Position numbers and translations under genes: made by a program. This document shows, in pieces, positions 51,541 to 60,888 of a stretch of 64,000 nucleotides of DNA; within the stretch, counting starts at the first letter, position 1, and every line of letters begins with the position of its first letter. This DNA is from Polaromonas sp. JS666 (GTDB lineage: Bacteria > Pseudomonadota > Gammaproteobacteria > Burkholderiales > Burkholderiaceae_C): contig NZ_FNHX01000004.1 in assembly GCF_900103405.1 (NCBI RefSeq), forward strand, positions 186,001 to 250,000, read 5' to 3'. The notes beneath the pieces were generated by a model. It was not told the origin of the DNA and made no database searches. It saw only the letters and a list, made by a program, of their open reading frames with translations.

Positions 51541-52233
51541 ATGTTCACCCTCCCCAAAACCCTTATCGCCGTGGCGGCCGGCAGTGCCGCGCTGCTGTGC
51601 GGCGGCCTGCTCCAGGCACAAACCGCCGCCAAGGCCGGCGCGACAAGCACTGCCGCCAGCAATACCGAAGGCGCCCGGCTGGCGAGCAGCTATAGCGCCT
51701 TTGCCGGCTCTCCGGAAAATGCCCGCGCCCTGGTTGACGGACTTCGCACCGGCACCTCCATCACGCTGGGGCCCAGCCTGACCGGCCCCAACGCGACAGC
51801 ACCCGCAGCCAGCCTGTCGCCCGCGACGGGCAAGATGGGCTACGGCAATATCAACATCGCGCTCTCGCTCACCAAAACCTCGCTGGCCAAACAAGGCATC
51901 AGCAACCCGACACCGGCGCAGCTCTCGGCCGCGCTGGGCGGCGTGCTGGGCCAAAGAAGCCAGGGCCTGGGCTGGGGGCAAATCGCCAAAGGCATGGGCG
52001 TGTCGCTGGGCTCGGTCGTCAGCGCTTCACACACCGACAAGAGCGGCAAGAAGACCGACCATGCCAAAACAGACACGGTCGCCAAAGCCGACATCGCGGG
52101 CAAGGGGCTGGGCGCCGGCAAGGACTCTGGCCATGGCGGCGGAAAAGGCAATGGCGCCGGTAATGGCGGCGGCAATGCGGGCGGAAACGGTGGCGGCAAT
52201 GGAGGCGGTGGTGGTGGTGGCGGGAAAAAATAA
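51541..52233 (+). CDS. Exported protein with glycine-rich tail
   Basis: A 230-residue protein with a signal peptide (cleavage after LQAQ, about residue 27), a central conserved part (NARALVDGLRTGTSITL, GYGNINIALSLTKTSLAKQG, GQIAKGMGVSLGSVVS) and a tail of about 40 residues made almost only of Gly, Asn and Lys. A GAGG site precedes the ATG. The tail may vary in length and could be surface- or matrix-related. I recognise no family. Confidence 0.68.
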   Translation: MFTLPKTLIAVAAGSAALLCGGLLQAQTAAKAGATSTAASNTEGARLASSYSAFAGSPENARALVDGLRTGTSITLGPSLTGPNATAPAASLSPATGKMGYGNINIALSLTKTSLAKQGISNPTPAQLSAALGGVLGQRSQGLGWGQIAKGMGVSLGSVVSASHTDKSGKKTDHAKTDTVAKADIAGKGLGAGKDSGHGGGKGNGAGNGGGNAGGNGGGNGGGGGGGGKK

Positions 52234-52281
52234 GGCCACAGCCATCCCTTAAGCCGCCCCGCATGCATGCGGGCATCCCGC

Positions 52282-52316
52282 GCCGCCGGAGTCCTCGGAT
52301 TCCGGCGGCTTTTTTA
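52282..52316 (+). terminator. Intrinsic terminator after the glycine-rich protein gene
   Basis: GCCGCCGGA pairs with TCCGGCGGC and runs into CTTTTTTATT. Confidence 0.82.
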
Positions 52317-52375
52317 TTCCGGCCGGCGAATGCCACGGCGGGATGCTGCAGGCGCGCGCGGCCCGCCACAAAATA

Positions 52376-52389
52376 GTATGCTGTCATAC
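52376..52389. promoter_or_regulatory. GntR-type palindrome before the M20/Bug operon
   Basis: GTATG-CTGT-CATAC, extended to a near-palindrome (TAGTATG / CATACAA). This is the style bound by FadR-type GntR regulators; it lies 40 bp before the deacetylase start. No GntR gene is in the window. Confidence 0.5.
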
Positions 52390-52428
52390 AATTTTCCGCC
52401 GCCCTGCCCGTCCTTTAAAGGTCTTGCC

Positions 52429-53649
52429 ATGAACGCCCCCCTCCCCACCGCTGCCCGCCAGTCCGTGCTGGCCGCCGACCTCGCCGCCCTGCCGCTGATT
52501 GAAAAATGGGTGTCCTTTGCCTCCGTCTCGCGCGACAGCAACCTGCCCCTGCTGGACTGGACACAGGCGCGGCTCGAAGCACTGGGCGTCGAATGCCGCC
52601 GCACCTATGACGACAGCGGCAAGAAGGCCAACCTCTGGGCCACGCTGCCCGCGGAAAACGGCGAAACCAAAACCGGCGGCCTGGTGCTGTCGGGCCACAC
52701 CGACGTGGTGCCGGTGGACGGCCAGCCCTGGGACACCGACCCCTTCAGCGCGCAGGTCATAGGCGACAAGCTTTACGGCCGCGGCGTGACCGACATGAAA
52801 AGCTACGGCGCGACCGCGCTCATGATGGTGCCCGAGCTGCTCAAGCGCAAACTCAAGCGCCCTGTGCACCTGGCCTTCAGCTATGACGAGGAGGTCGGCT
52901 GCATAGGCGTGCGCCGCCTGATCGCCGACATGGTGGACCAGGGCTACAAACCCGCGGGCTGCATCGTCGGCGAGCCCACCGGCATGCAGGTGGTGATCGC
53001 GCACAAGGGCAAGCACGCCTACAAGACTTCGGTGCGCGGCTTCGAGGCGCACTCCTCGCTGACACCGCTGGGCGTCAACGCGGTGGAGATCGCCTGCGAG
53101 TTCGTCGCCCACCTCAAGTCCATGCACCGGCGGCTGGTGGCCGAGGGCCCCTTCGACCCGATCTACGACGTGCCGCACACCACCATCCACACCGGCGTGA
53201 TCGCCGGCGGCACCGCGCTCAACATCATCCCGCGCGACTGCGACGTGACCTGGGAGATACGCCACCACCACATGAATTCACCGGTCGAGCTGTTCAACGA
53301 AGCCAAGGCCTTTGCCGACAGCCTGGTGCCGGCCATGCAGGCCGTGGCGGCGGATACCGGCATCAACCACAAGCTCAACTCGGTGCTGCCCGGTTTTGCG
53401 ACGGACGCCGGCAGCGAGATCGCCCAGCTGTGCTTCAAATGCGCGGACGTGGATGCGAGCTCGGGCGCCGGCAAGGTGTCCTTTGGCACGGAAGCTGCAT
53501 TGTTCCACCAGGCCGGTGTGCCGACCATCGTGTGCGGCCCCGGCCACATCGCGCAGGCACACCAGCCCAATGAATGGGTCACGCTGGACCAGCTCGCCTG
53601 GTGCGAACGCTTTATGCGCCGCCTGGCCGACGAGATCTGCGTGAACTGA
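52429..53649 (+). CDS. argE: Acetylornithine deacetylase-type M20 metallohydrolase
   Basis: A 406-residue M20 enzyme. Metal and catalytic residues are seen in SGHTDVVPVDGQPW, GRGVTDMKSYG and DEEVGCIG, and the lid domain in HSSLTP and GGTALNIIPRDC. ArgE removes the acetyl group of N-acetylornithine. The operon partner here is a Bug-type receptor and the promoter carries a GntR-style palindrome, so it may act on an imported N-acyl amino acid and not in arginine synthesis. The ATG at 52429 is chosen for homology; the SD sequence (AAAGG) is weak. Confidence 0.85.
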   Translation: MNAPLPTAARQSVLAADLAALPLIEKWVSFASVSRDSNLPLLDWTQARLEALGVECRRTYDDSGKKANLWATLPAENGETKTGGLVLSGHTDVVPVDGQPWDTDPFSAQVIGDKLYGRGVTDMKSYGATALMMVPELLKRKLKRPVHLAFSYDEEVGCIGVRRLIADMVDQGYKPAGCIVGEPTGMQVVIAHKGKHAYKTSVRGFEAHSSLTPLGVNAVEIACEFVAHLKSMHRRLVAEGPFDPIYDVPHTTIHTGVIAGGTALNIIPRDCDVTWEIRHHHMNSPVELFNEAKAFADSLVPAMQAVAADTGINHKLNSVLPGFATDAGSEIAQLCFKCADVDASSGAGKVSFGTEAALFHQAGVPTIVCGPGHIAQAHQPNEWVTLDQLAWCERFMRRLADEICVN

Positions 53650-53692
53650 AAACCCGACCGCAACTGCCTCCTCAACCGAAAGAAAACACTCC

Positions 53693-54652
53693 ATGATGCA
53701 ACGCCGAGATTTCCTGGGCACCGGCCTGGCCCTGGCCGCGGGCAGCGCCCTCGCCCAGTCCAACACCAAGATCGCGCGCATCGTGGTGCCCTTCGCGCCG
53801 GGCGGCGTGCAGGACTTGCTGGCGCGCGCCATGTCCACCGAACTGGGCTTGGCGCTGGGCCAGACCGTCATCATCGAGAACCGGCCCGGCGCGGGCGGCA
53901 CCGTGGGCACGGGCTATGTCGCCAAGTCGGCGCCCGACAGCGGCACCATGGTGCTGGGCGCGGCCAGCCACAACATCGCCGGCTCGCTGTACACCAAACT
54001 CAGCTACGACCCGCAAAAAGACTTCGCGCCCATGGCGCACATCGGCACGGCCGACTACGTGCTGATGATCCATCCCGACGTGCCCGCCAAGACCGCGGCC
54101 GAGTACATACGCTACGCCAAGGCCAACCCCGGCAAGCTCAATTACGCAACCGCCGGCATCGGCAGCGCCACGCATCTTTCCATGGCCTATTTCAACGGCC
54201 TGGCCGGCATCGATGTGGTGCATGTGCCGCTCAAGGCCACGGGCGAGGCGATCAACGAGGTAATCTCGGGCCGCGCGCAGGCCGTGATCGCCGCCAGCAT
54301 AGGCGCGCTGGCCTTCGCCAGGGACAGCCGCATACGCCTGATAGGCGTGACCTCGCCCAAGCGCTCCAAATACCTGCCCGAGGTGCCCACCATCGCCGAA
54401 AGCGGCCTGCCCGGCTACCAGTTCGATTCCTGGTTCGGCCTGCTGGGCCCCGCCGCCACGCCGGCGGCCGAGGTGAACCGCGTCAACGCGGCCATGGCCA
54501 AGGTCCTCAAGGACCCGGTGGTGCTGGAACGCCTGGACAAGCAGGGAATTGAACCGCTGGCCATGAACAATGCCGACTTCGCGAAGCTGCTGGCGGTCGA
54601 CTACAAGCGCATGGCGGAAGTCGTGAAGGCCTCGGGCGCCAAGGTCGAATAG
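53693..54652 (+). CDS. Bug-family tripartite tricarboxylate transporter receptor
   Basis: A 319-residue periplasmic binding protein. The leader MQRRDFLGTGLALAAGSALAQ is twin-arginine-like. The core has the Bug signature: RIVVPFAPGGVQDLLARAMS, VIIENRPGAGGTVGTGYVAK, FAPMAHIGTADYVLMIHP and YLPEVPTIAESGLPGY. Such proteins capture carboxylated solutes for TTT transporters, but in Burkholderiales most lack an adjacent TctAB. It follows the deacetylase by 43 bp and is probably co-transcribed. The ligand is unknown. Confidence 0.9.
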   Translation: MMQRRDFLGTGLALAAGSALAQSNTKIARIVVPFAPGGVQDLLARAMSTELGLALGQTVIIENRPGAGGTVGTGYVAKSAPDSGTMVLGAASHNIAGSLYTKLSYDPQKDFAPMAHIGTADYVLMIHPDVPAKTAAEYIRYAKANPGKLNYATAGIGSATHLSMAYFNGLAGIDVVHVPLKATGEAINEVISGRAQAVIAASIGALAFARDSRIRLIGVTSPKRSKYLPEVPTIAESGLPGYQFDSWFGLLGPAATPAAEVNRVNAAMAKVLKDPVVLERLDKQGIEPLAMNNADFAKLLAVDYKRMAEVVKASGAKVE

Positions 54653-54655
54653 GCC

Positions 54656-57076
54656 CTAGAGCGTCATACCGGCCGTGCTGGCCAGGTAGCGCTCCAGCAC
54701 CGCCAGCTCGGCCGCCGTGGGTGCCCCCTTGCCCGCGATGACCGCATACAGATTGCCGCGAAAGCCCTCGCGCGGGTAGTAGCTGATGTAGCCGCAGCCC
54801 ATCAGCATCTGGGTAAAGGCGCTGGGCGCGAAGGTCGCGGCGGCGCTGCCGATTTCGGCGGAATTGAGGCGCAGCTTTTGCGCGCCCGGCACCGATGCCA
54901 GTGCCAGCACCGCCGGCGTGCTGACCGCGAGCCTGCTTGGGGCCAGCAACTGCACCGTCTGGCCTTTTGAGTCAATCCACCTGGCGCGCGGCTGGCCATT
55001 GAGAAAACCCAGCTCCGAGGTCTGCGGGTCTTCCGTCTTGGAGGCCTGGAACACCACGCCGGTGTTGGTCGGCGCCGGAACGCTGAGGGCCGCGATGGCG
55101 AAATGCGCATCCTCGAGGTTGTAGGGCACGCGGTTGCGCGGGTTGGGCTGCACGCCGGCCACGCGGCCGGATTTTTTGCACCAGAAGCCGAAGGACTCGG
55201 GCACGCTGTGGTCGGAGTTCTTTTTGCCGTTGGTCACGCGCATCACCGGCACCGACATGGGGCCGGCGGCGCCGCCGTCCTTGTTCATCCAGTTGATCAT
55301 CTCCATGGCATTGCCGGGGCTCGATCCATAACCCGAATCCGACACCGCGCGCACCACCTGGCCGGCCGCGGCCGGCGCACCCAGCAGGTAGTCGGTGTAG
55401 CCGTCGGCCAGCTCCCACTTGCAGGCGCCGTATTTGGCGACGATGGCCAGCGCGGCATCGGCGAGGCTGGTCGCGGCATAGGCCACCGGGTCGCTGAGCG
55501 AAAACACCTTGCGCGGCGGCGGCACCTGGCCTGAGAGCTGCCCGTCGCTGGTGTAGCTCAGCGTGGCGACCTGGTTGGCCGCGGGTGTGTAGGTGAAGCT
55601 GTCCTGCCCGTTGGCGCCGGCCGGAATCGTCAAGCGCGATTTGCTCAGCGTGCCGCCCTTGTTGGAGGCGACCGTGAGCACCACCGGCTGGGCCAGGTTG
55701 CCGCGCGCATAGACGGTGATGGTGAGCGGCGTGCCCGCCGGCGCATAACCCGGCCCGTCGTCGTACAGGGTGGCTTGCACAATGCCCGAAGCGGCCTTGA
55801 GCACGCCCGAGACCGCCGGCTCCAGTGTCTTGTTCTGGTGCCAGCCGGGCACGTGGTTGATCGCGTAGTTGCGTATCGGCCAGTGGTTGCCGCCCATCCA
55901 GGTAAAGACCTCGCAGCCCGATTGCACGGCATAGACCGCCGCCTGCGCGAACATGGCCTCCCAGCGCGGGTCGTCTATGGGCATGCCAACCTCGGTGAGC
56001 GCCAGCTTCACGCCTTTGGCCTTGGCCCAGTCGACCGCGATCTTGAGGCGGTCCGCGCCGGTGGAAACCTGGATGGCGCCCGTGCCGAAACCGGCGCTGT
56101 AGTTCTTGGCGACCTCGGTGTCGTAGTCAAAAAAAGCGCCGTTGCTGAAGGCGTCCAGGTACATATGGACTTCATAGACCAGGTTGGCGCCCGACAGCGG
56201 AAAACCCGGGTTCTTGGTGCCTATGTACATGGCCGAGTCGTAGAGGTTGCCGGCCACGTAAATGGGATTGACGGTGTCGACCGCGCGTATGGCCTGGATG
56301 GCGGCCTGCGCGAAGGTGGGCCATATCGTGAGGTCTTCGCCGCCTTTCACCGCTTCCTCATTCGACGCAATGACACCGCCGGGCTTGGGCATGTCGTGCG
56401 GCTCGTTCATGAGGCCGTAACCGCCAAAGCCTGGATGGTTCTTCCACTTGGTCGCCGCGCGCGTCCAGAAATCGGTGAAGTTCGCGATCTTGAGCGTGGC
56501 GCCCGGCGCCAAAGAAAAAATCCGCGACTGGATCTGCACCCCGTCGGTGGTGTAAGGCCTCAAGGGGGCGGGCGGCACGGTCAGGCCTGTCACCGAGCCG
56601 TCGGGCTGGAAGCGGAAGTCCTGGTAGCGGCCGTAGTTGTGGTTGTCGATGATGCAGCGCGTACCCGCCGCGGCATGGGCATCGAGCACGCCGGTGATAA
56701 AGGCCTCATAACCCGCGTGGAAGGCACCCGGGTTGCCTATGGCCGCTTTCGCGGCTGCGTTGGCCACCGTGTCGTGCAGCATGGGCTGCAGCAACTCCCA
56801 CTGGATGGGCAGCCGGTTCTTGATGAAGCCGCAGGCCGCCAGGTAGGCCACATCGGCCTTGCGCGGCACGGTGAAATGCAGGTTGGGCGCCGAACTGGTA
56901 TTGGCCCGCAAGCCGGGTTTGGCCCACTCCATGCCCGAGAGGTTGGTGCCCATGGCGGGCATGCCGGCCGCAGCGCGCGCCACGGCGGCCTGCGCCTCGC
57001 GGCTCACGGTGAGGGGGCCCAGGGCCGCAAGGGCGCCTGCGGCCAGGGCGGCCTGTGAAAATTCGCGTCTTTGCAT
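54656..57076 (-). CDS. GH5-family glycoside hydrolase with beta-rich C-terminal extension
   Basis: An 806-residue exported protein. MQRREFSQAALAAGALAALG is a twin-arginine-like signal. Residues 40-430 form a GH5 (cellulase-type) barrel; the acid/base is Glu225 in LMNEPHD and the nucleophile Glu362 in ALTEVGMP. Residues about 435-530 look like an Ig-like domain, and the rest is a jelly-roll-like module with an end (LAVLERYLAS) typical of LamG-like domains. It may cut beta-glucan or mannan outside the cell. It converges on the Bug gene with only 3 bp between stops. Confidence 0.85.
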   Translation of the reverse strand: MQRREFSQAALAAGALAALGPLTVSREAQAAVARAAAGMPAMGTNLSGMEWAKPGLRANTSSAPNLHFTVPRKADVAYLAACGFIKNRLPIQWELLQPMLHDTVANAAAKAAIGNPGAFHAGYEAFITGVLDAHAAAGTRCIIDNHNYGRYQDFRFQPDGSVTGLTVPPAPLRPYTTDGVQIQSRIFSLAPGATLKIANFTDFWTRAATKWKNHPGFGGYGLMNEPHDMPKPGGVIASNEEAVKGGEDLTIWPTFAQAAIQAIRAVDTVNPIYVAGNLYDSAMYIGTKNPGFPLSGANLVYEVHMYLDAFSNGAFFDYDTEVAKNYSAGFGTGAIQVSTGADRLKIAVDWAKAKGVKLALTEVGMPIDDPRWEAMFAQAAVYAVQSGCEVFTWMGGNHWPIRNYAINHVPGWHQNKTLEPAVSGVLKAASGIVQATLYDDGPGYAPAGTPLTITVYARGNLAQPVVLTVASNKGGTLSKSRLTIPAGANGQDSFTYTPAANQVATLSYTSDGQLSGQVPPPRKVFSLSDPVAYAATSLADAALAIVAKYGACKWELADGYTDYLLGAPAAAGQVVRAVSDSGYGSSPGNAMEMINWMNKDGGAAGPMSVPVMRVTNGKKNSDHSVPESFGFWCKKSGRVAGVQPNPRNRVPYNLEDAHFAIAALSVPAPTNTGVVFQASKTEDPQTSELGFLNGQPRARWIDSKGQTVQLLAPSRLAVSTPAVLALASVPGAQKLRLNSAEIGSAAATFAPSAFTQMLMGCGYISYYPREGFRGNLYAVIAGKGAPTAAELAVLERYLASTAGMTL

Positions 57077-57175
57077 GAAAACCCTTTCCTGAAGCGTTCA
57101 GGTTAAGGCCCAATTCAGCGCTTCATTACAGTTTGACGCAGCCGCCAGGGGCTGCTTACATTTCAGGTCCGTTCG

Positions 57176-57197
57176 GCCCTGTCAGGACTGACAGGGC
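57176..57197. promoter_or_regulatory. Perfect 10-bp palindrome between divergent genes
   Basis: GCCCTGTCAG-GA-CTGACAGGGC in the 300-bp gap between the GH5 gene and the Bcr/CflA pump. It may be an operator for either gene or an RNA hairpin in the GH5 leader. The rest of the gap holds no gene I can see. Confidence 0.5.
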
Positions 57198-57376
57198 AGC
57201 CGCTTGGGCCACATCCAGGCCCCCCGTCAGCGCGATGGTCCGAGGTCGGCGACAATAGCGCCAGGTATTTTTTTGCAGCCACGGCAGCGTCCCTGGCAGC
57301 TGTCACAAAACCGCTTTCGTGCAAGGGCCAAGCCCTCGGTTTTTTAACGCACGGGCGGCCTGATCCACTTCCTTTC

Positions 57377-58582
57377 ATGACCAAAAGTTTCTACCGGGCA
57401 GCCCTGGTGCTGGGTTTGCTGTCCGCCATCGGCCCCTTCGCCATCGACATGTATTTGCCCGCCCTGCCCTCCATCGGGCAGACCCTGGGCGCGTCCATGG
57501 GCGCGGTGCAGGCCAGCCTGATGGCCTTCTTCATCTCGCTGGGCATAGGCCAGATTGTTTACGGCCCGGTGTCCGACATGGTGGGCCGCAAGGCGCCGCT
57601 GTATTTCGGCCTGCTGCTGTTTGCCGCGGGCAGCATAGGCTGCGCGCTGGCGCCCGACATCCACACACTGGTGGTGCTGCGTTTCATCCAGGGCCTGGGC
57701 GCCTGCGCCGGCATGGTGGTGCCGCGCGCCATCGTGCGCGACCTGCACACCGGCCACGACGCGGCGCGGCTGATGTCGCTGCTGATGCTGGTCTTCAGCG
57801 TCTCGCCCATCCTGGCGCCGCTGGCCGGCAGCCTGTTGATCGAATCCTTCGGCTGGCGCAGCGTGTTCTGGGCCGTCACCGTGGCCGCGGCCGCCGGCCT
57901 GCTGCTGGTGGGCTTCACCCTGCCCGAGACACGCCCGCCCGAGCAGCGCGTGGACAGCAGCTTCGGCAGCGCGATCAAGGCCTACGGCGTGCTGTTGCGG
58001 GACCGCCATTTCATGGGCCTGGTGTTTATAGGCGCTTTCGGCATCTCGAGTTTCTTCGCCTACCTGGCCAACTCATCCTTTGTGCTGATAGACCACTACG
58101 GCCTCACGCCGCGCCAGTACAGCATCGCCTTCGCGGTCAACGCGGCCTCCTTCATCGGTGTCTCGCAATTCACCGGCAAGCTGGCTGCGCGCTTCGGCCT
58201 GGTACCCATCGTGAAGGTAGCGGTCACCGGTTATGCGGCCGTGATGGCGCTGCTGCTGCTCGTCAACCTGGCCGGCATTGAACGGCTGGACGTGATGATC
58301 GCCCTGCTGCTGCTGGGCTACGGCTTCCTGGGCCTGGTGGTGCCGACCACCGCCGTGCTTGCGCTTGAAGAACACGGCGCAATAGCTGGTACCGCTTCGG
58401 CCTTGATGGGCACCTTGCAATTCGTGACCGGCGCGGTGGTGATGGCGACGGTCGGTGTGTTTGCCGACGGCACGGCCCTGCCCATGGTGGCGGGCATCGC
58501 GGGCTGCGCGCTGCTGGCGTATGCGATGGCGCGCGGCACGCTGGGCGGCAAGCGCGTCGCGCCGGCGGCGACGCCTCGGTAG
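57377..58582 (+). CDS. Bcr/CflA-family multidrug efflux MFS transporter
   Basis: A 401-residue drug/proton antiporter with twelve helices. Signatures: IGPFAIDMYLPALPSIG in helix 1, GQIVYGPVSDMVGRKAPLYFGL (motif A), RFIQGLGACAGMVVPRAIVRD (motif B) and GSLLIESFGWRSVFW (motif C). Relatives export bicyclomycin, chloramphenicol or cysteine. The start at 57377 is the ATG that directly opens the first helix. A palindrome upstream may control it. Confidence 0.9.
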   Translation: MTKSFYRAALVLGLLSAIGPFAIDMYLPALPSIGQTLGASMGAVQASLMAFFISLGIGQIVYGPVSDMVGRKAPLYFGLLLFAAGSIGCALAPDIHTLVVLRFIQGLGACAGMVVPRAIVRDLHTGHDAARLMSLLMLVFSVSPILAPLAGSLLIESFGWRSVFWAVTVAAAAGLLLVGFTLPETRPPEQRVDSSFGSAIKAYGVLLRDRHFMGLVFIGAFGISSFFAYLANSSFVLIDHYGLTPRQYSIAFAVNAASFIGVSQFTGKLAARFGLVPIVKVAVTGYAAVMALLLLVNLAGIERLDVMIALLLLGYGFLGLVVPTTAVLALEEHGAIAGTASALMGTLQFVTGAVVMATVGVFADGTALPMVAGIAGCALLAYAMARGTLGGKRVAPAATPR

Positions 58583-58605
58583 CGTCAACGCCTGAGCCCT
58601 TTCTT

Positions 58606-59622
58606 TCAAACGGTTTCGGGCACGCGCGGGCACACAGCAGACGCATCAAGTACCCTGCCCTGCAGAGCCTGTGCCAGCCAGGCCTCCACCAGCACCGGGT
58701 CATTGACCGTTTTGATCGCCTGGTAAGCGGCCTCGGCTTCCGGAAACCGCCGACGCAAAAAATTCAGCCATTGCTTGAGCCGACCCGCCCGCGCGCGCGG
58801 TTCAATCCGTGAGCAGACGATGCGCCAGAAGTCGGCGACCAGCGGCAGCAAAGCCGACCAGCCCACGGCGGCCTGCATGCCCAGCCGGTCCGCCTTGATC
58901 GCCAGGCCCAGGCCGGGGTCGCGCACCGCGCCGCGTCCAATCATCAGCGTGTCGCAGCCCGAGAGCTCGCGGCAGCGCCGCGCGTCCTCCACCGTCCAGA
59001 TCTCGCCATTGGCCACGACCGGAATCTTCACCGCGGCGCGTATGTCGGCAATACGCTCCCAGTAAGCCGGCGGCCTGTAGGCCTGCGCTTTGGTACGGCC
59101 GTGCACCACCAGCTCGCCCGCGCCGCCCGCTTCGATCGCGAGCGCACATTCGACGGCGCGCGTGTCGTCCTCATAACCGAGCCGCATCTTGGCGGAAACA
59201 GGCATGTGCGCCGGCACCGCGCGGCGCACCGCAGCAACCACCGCCGTCAGGGTCTCGGGTTCCCTGAGCAGGGAGGCCCCGCCGCCATGACGGTTGACGA
59301 CGGCCGCCGGGCAGCCGAAGTTGAGGTCTATGCCGTCAGGCCCCAGGCCCGCGAGCCGCGCGGCATTTTCGGCCATGCAACCCGGGTCCGAACCCAGCAG
59401 CTGCGCGCGCACCGGCACGCCGGCCAGGGTACGGCCGCCGTGATGCAGCTCGGGCACGATGCGATAAAACACGCGCTCGGGCAGCAACTGGTCGGTGATG
59501 CGGATGAATTCGGAGACGCAGCGGTCTATGCCGCCTACCCGCGTGAGGATGTCGCGCAGCACAAAGTCCAGCAGCCCTTCCATGGGGGCCAGCAAGACGG
59601 TGGCGTGCGCTTCAGCCCTCAT
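58606..59622 (-). CDS. dusC: tRNA-dihydrouridine synthase C
   Basis: A 338-residue flavoenzyme that reduces uridine in tRNA (DusC modifies position 16). Features: APMEGLLDFVLRD at the start, LLGSDPGCMAENAARLAGLG, catalytic Cys in DLNFGCPAAVVNRHGGG, HGRTKAQAY, VVANGEIWTVEDARRC and IGRGAVRDPG. The C-terminal helical domain is present. It follows the methyltransferase gene by six bases on the same strand and is probably in one operon with it. Confidence 0.93.
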   Translation of the reverse strand: MRAEAHATVLLAPMEGLLDFVLRDILTRVGGIDRCVSEFIRITDQLLPERVFYRIVPELHHGGRTLAGVPVRAQLLGSDPGCMAENAARLAGLGPDGIDLNFGCPAAVVNRHGGGASLLREPETLTAVVAAVRRAVPAHMPVSAKMRLGYEDDTRAVECALAIEAGGAGELVVHGRTKAQAYRPPAYWERIADIRAAVKIPVVANGEIWTVEDARRCRELSGCDTLMIGRGAVRDPGLGLAIKADRLGMQAAVGWSALLPLVADFWRIVCSRIEPRARAGRLKQWLNFLRRRFPEAEAAYQAIKTVNDPVLVEAWLAQALQGRVLDASAVCPRVPETV

Positions 59623-59628
59623 CGCGCC

Positions 59629-60888
59629 TCAATGCGGTTTGGCGCCCAATCGCCACAGCGAGGTCACTTCGGCCGCGCGCGCCGCATGCAGCGCATCGCC
59701 CGCGTCCGAGGCCTTGGGATGCTGCGGCTGGGCGTCAAGGTGGTCTATGACTTTGAGGCCCGCGGCATCTATCGCCTCCAGCAGCCAGGCGCGCGTGCGC
59801 AGGCCCAGGTGCTCGGCCAGGTCCGACAGGATCAGCCAGCCCTCACCCTGGGGCTCGAGGTGAGCGGCCAGGCCCTTGAGGAAACCCAGCAGCATGCGGC
59901 TGTCTTCGTCATACACCGCATGCTCGACCGGCGAGCCGGGGCGCGCGGGCAGCCAGGGCGGGTTGCAGACGATGATGTGGGCAAGGCCTTCGGGGAACAG
60001 ATCGGCCTGGCGCACCTCGACCTGCGGAAAACCCAGGCGCTTGAGGTTGTCGCGCGCGCAGGCCAGCGCGCGCGGGTCCAGGTCGGTCGCGACCACGCGC
60101 TGCACGCCGCTGCGCAAGGCCAGCACGGCGGCCAGCACGCCGGTGCCCGTGCCTATGTCAAAGCCCAGCAGGTCGGCCGTGCCTTCAGGCACGGGCGCCT
60201 GGGCCACCAGGTCTATGTATTCGCCGCGCACCGGCGAGAACACGCCGTAATGCGGATGGATGCGGTTGTGCGGCCCGTCTTCACCGAGCGCGGGAATCGG
60301 GACACCCTTACGCCGCCACTCATGCGCGCTGATAAAACCCATCAGTTCGCGCAGCGATGCCACTGAAGAATCCGCACCCTCCTTGGCGGGACCCCAGGCT
60401 TCGGCGCACGCTTTTTTTGCATCGGGCGCGCGGCGCAAGGGAATGCCGTAGTCCGCGTCAAACGGAACCAGCACCATGCCGAGCACACGGGCACGCTGCG
60501 CCTGGGCCTGGCGGTGCAGGTGGAAAGCCTGCGGGAATACCGGTGCCGGCGCTTCGGCTGTGGCGGTAGCTTCTGCGGCCTCCCCGGTTTTTTGGGCTTT
60601 GACGCGCTTGTCGCGCTTGGGCTTGGCCGGTTTGTCGACACGGCGTGCCAGCGCCTGCACCAGCATGCGGGCATTCTGGAAATCGCCGCGCCACAGCAGC
60701 CCTGTACCCTCGCAGGCCAGGCGGTAGGCCGTGTCGGCGCTCATGCTGTCGTCGGCCAGCACCACACGCTTGGGCGGCGCGGCGCCGCGCTCGGAGCGCC
60801 AGCGCGCGGAACACGCCTCGCCGCTCTCTGTCCAGTGGATCAGGACGGGTTCGGACGGTGAGACAGAAACGGGAGTTGAAACAGGCAT
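59629..60888 (-). CDS. Class I methyltransferase with NPPW motif
   Basis: A protein of about 419 residues. The C-terminal half (about 215-400) is a SAM-dependent methyltransferase of the N5-glutamine/N6-adenine type: GFDIGTGTGVLAAVLA (motif I), ATDLDPRALACARDNL and the catalytic IVCNPPWLPARPG. The N-terminal 200 residues contain a Lys-rich spacer (KPAKPKRDKRVKAQK) and no recognised domain. The target may be a protein glutamine or rRNA base. I use the ATG at 60888; a TTG at 60906 would add six residues. Pairing with dusC hints at a translation role. Confidence 0.82.
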   Translation of the reverse strand: MPVSTPVSVSPSEPVLIHWTESGEACSARWRSERGAAPPKRVVLADDSMSADTAYRLACEGTGLLWRGDFQNARMLVQALARRVDKPAKPKRDKRVKAQKTGEAAEATATAEAPAPVFPQAFHLHRQAQAQRARVLGMVLVPFDADYGIPLRRAPDAKKACAEAWGPAKEGADSSVASLRELMGFISAHEWRRKGVPIPALGEDGPHNRIHPHYGVFSPVRGEYIDLVAQAPVPEGTADLLGFDIGTGTGVLAAVLALRSGVQRVVATDLDPRALACARDNLKRLGFPQVEVRQADLFPEGLAHIIVCNPPWLPARPGSPVEHAVYDEDSRMLLGFLKGLAAHLEPQGEGWLILSDLAEHLGLRTRAWLLEAIDAAGLKVIDHLDAQPQHPKASDAGDALHAARAAEVTSLWRLGAKPH

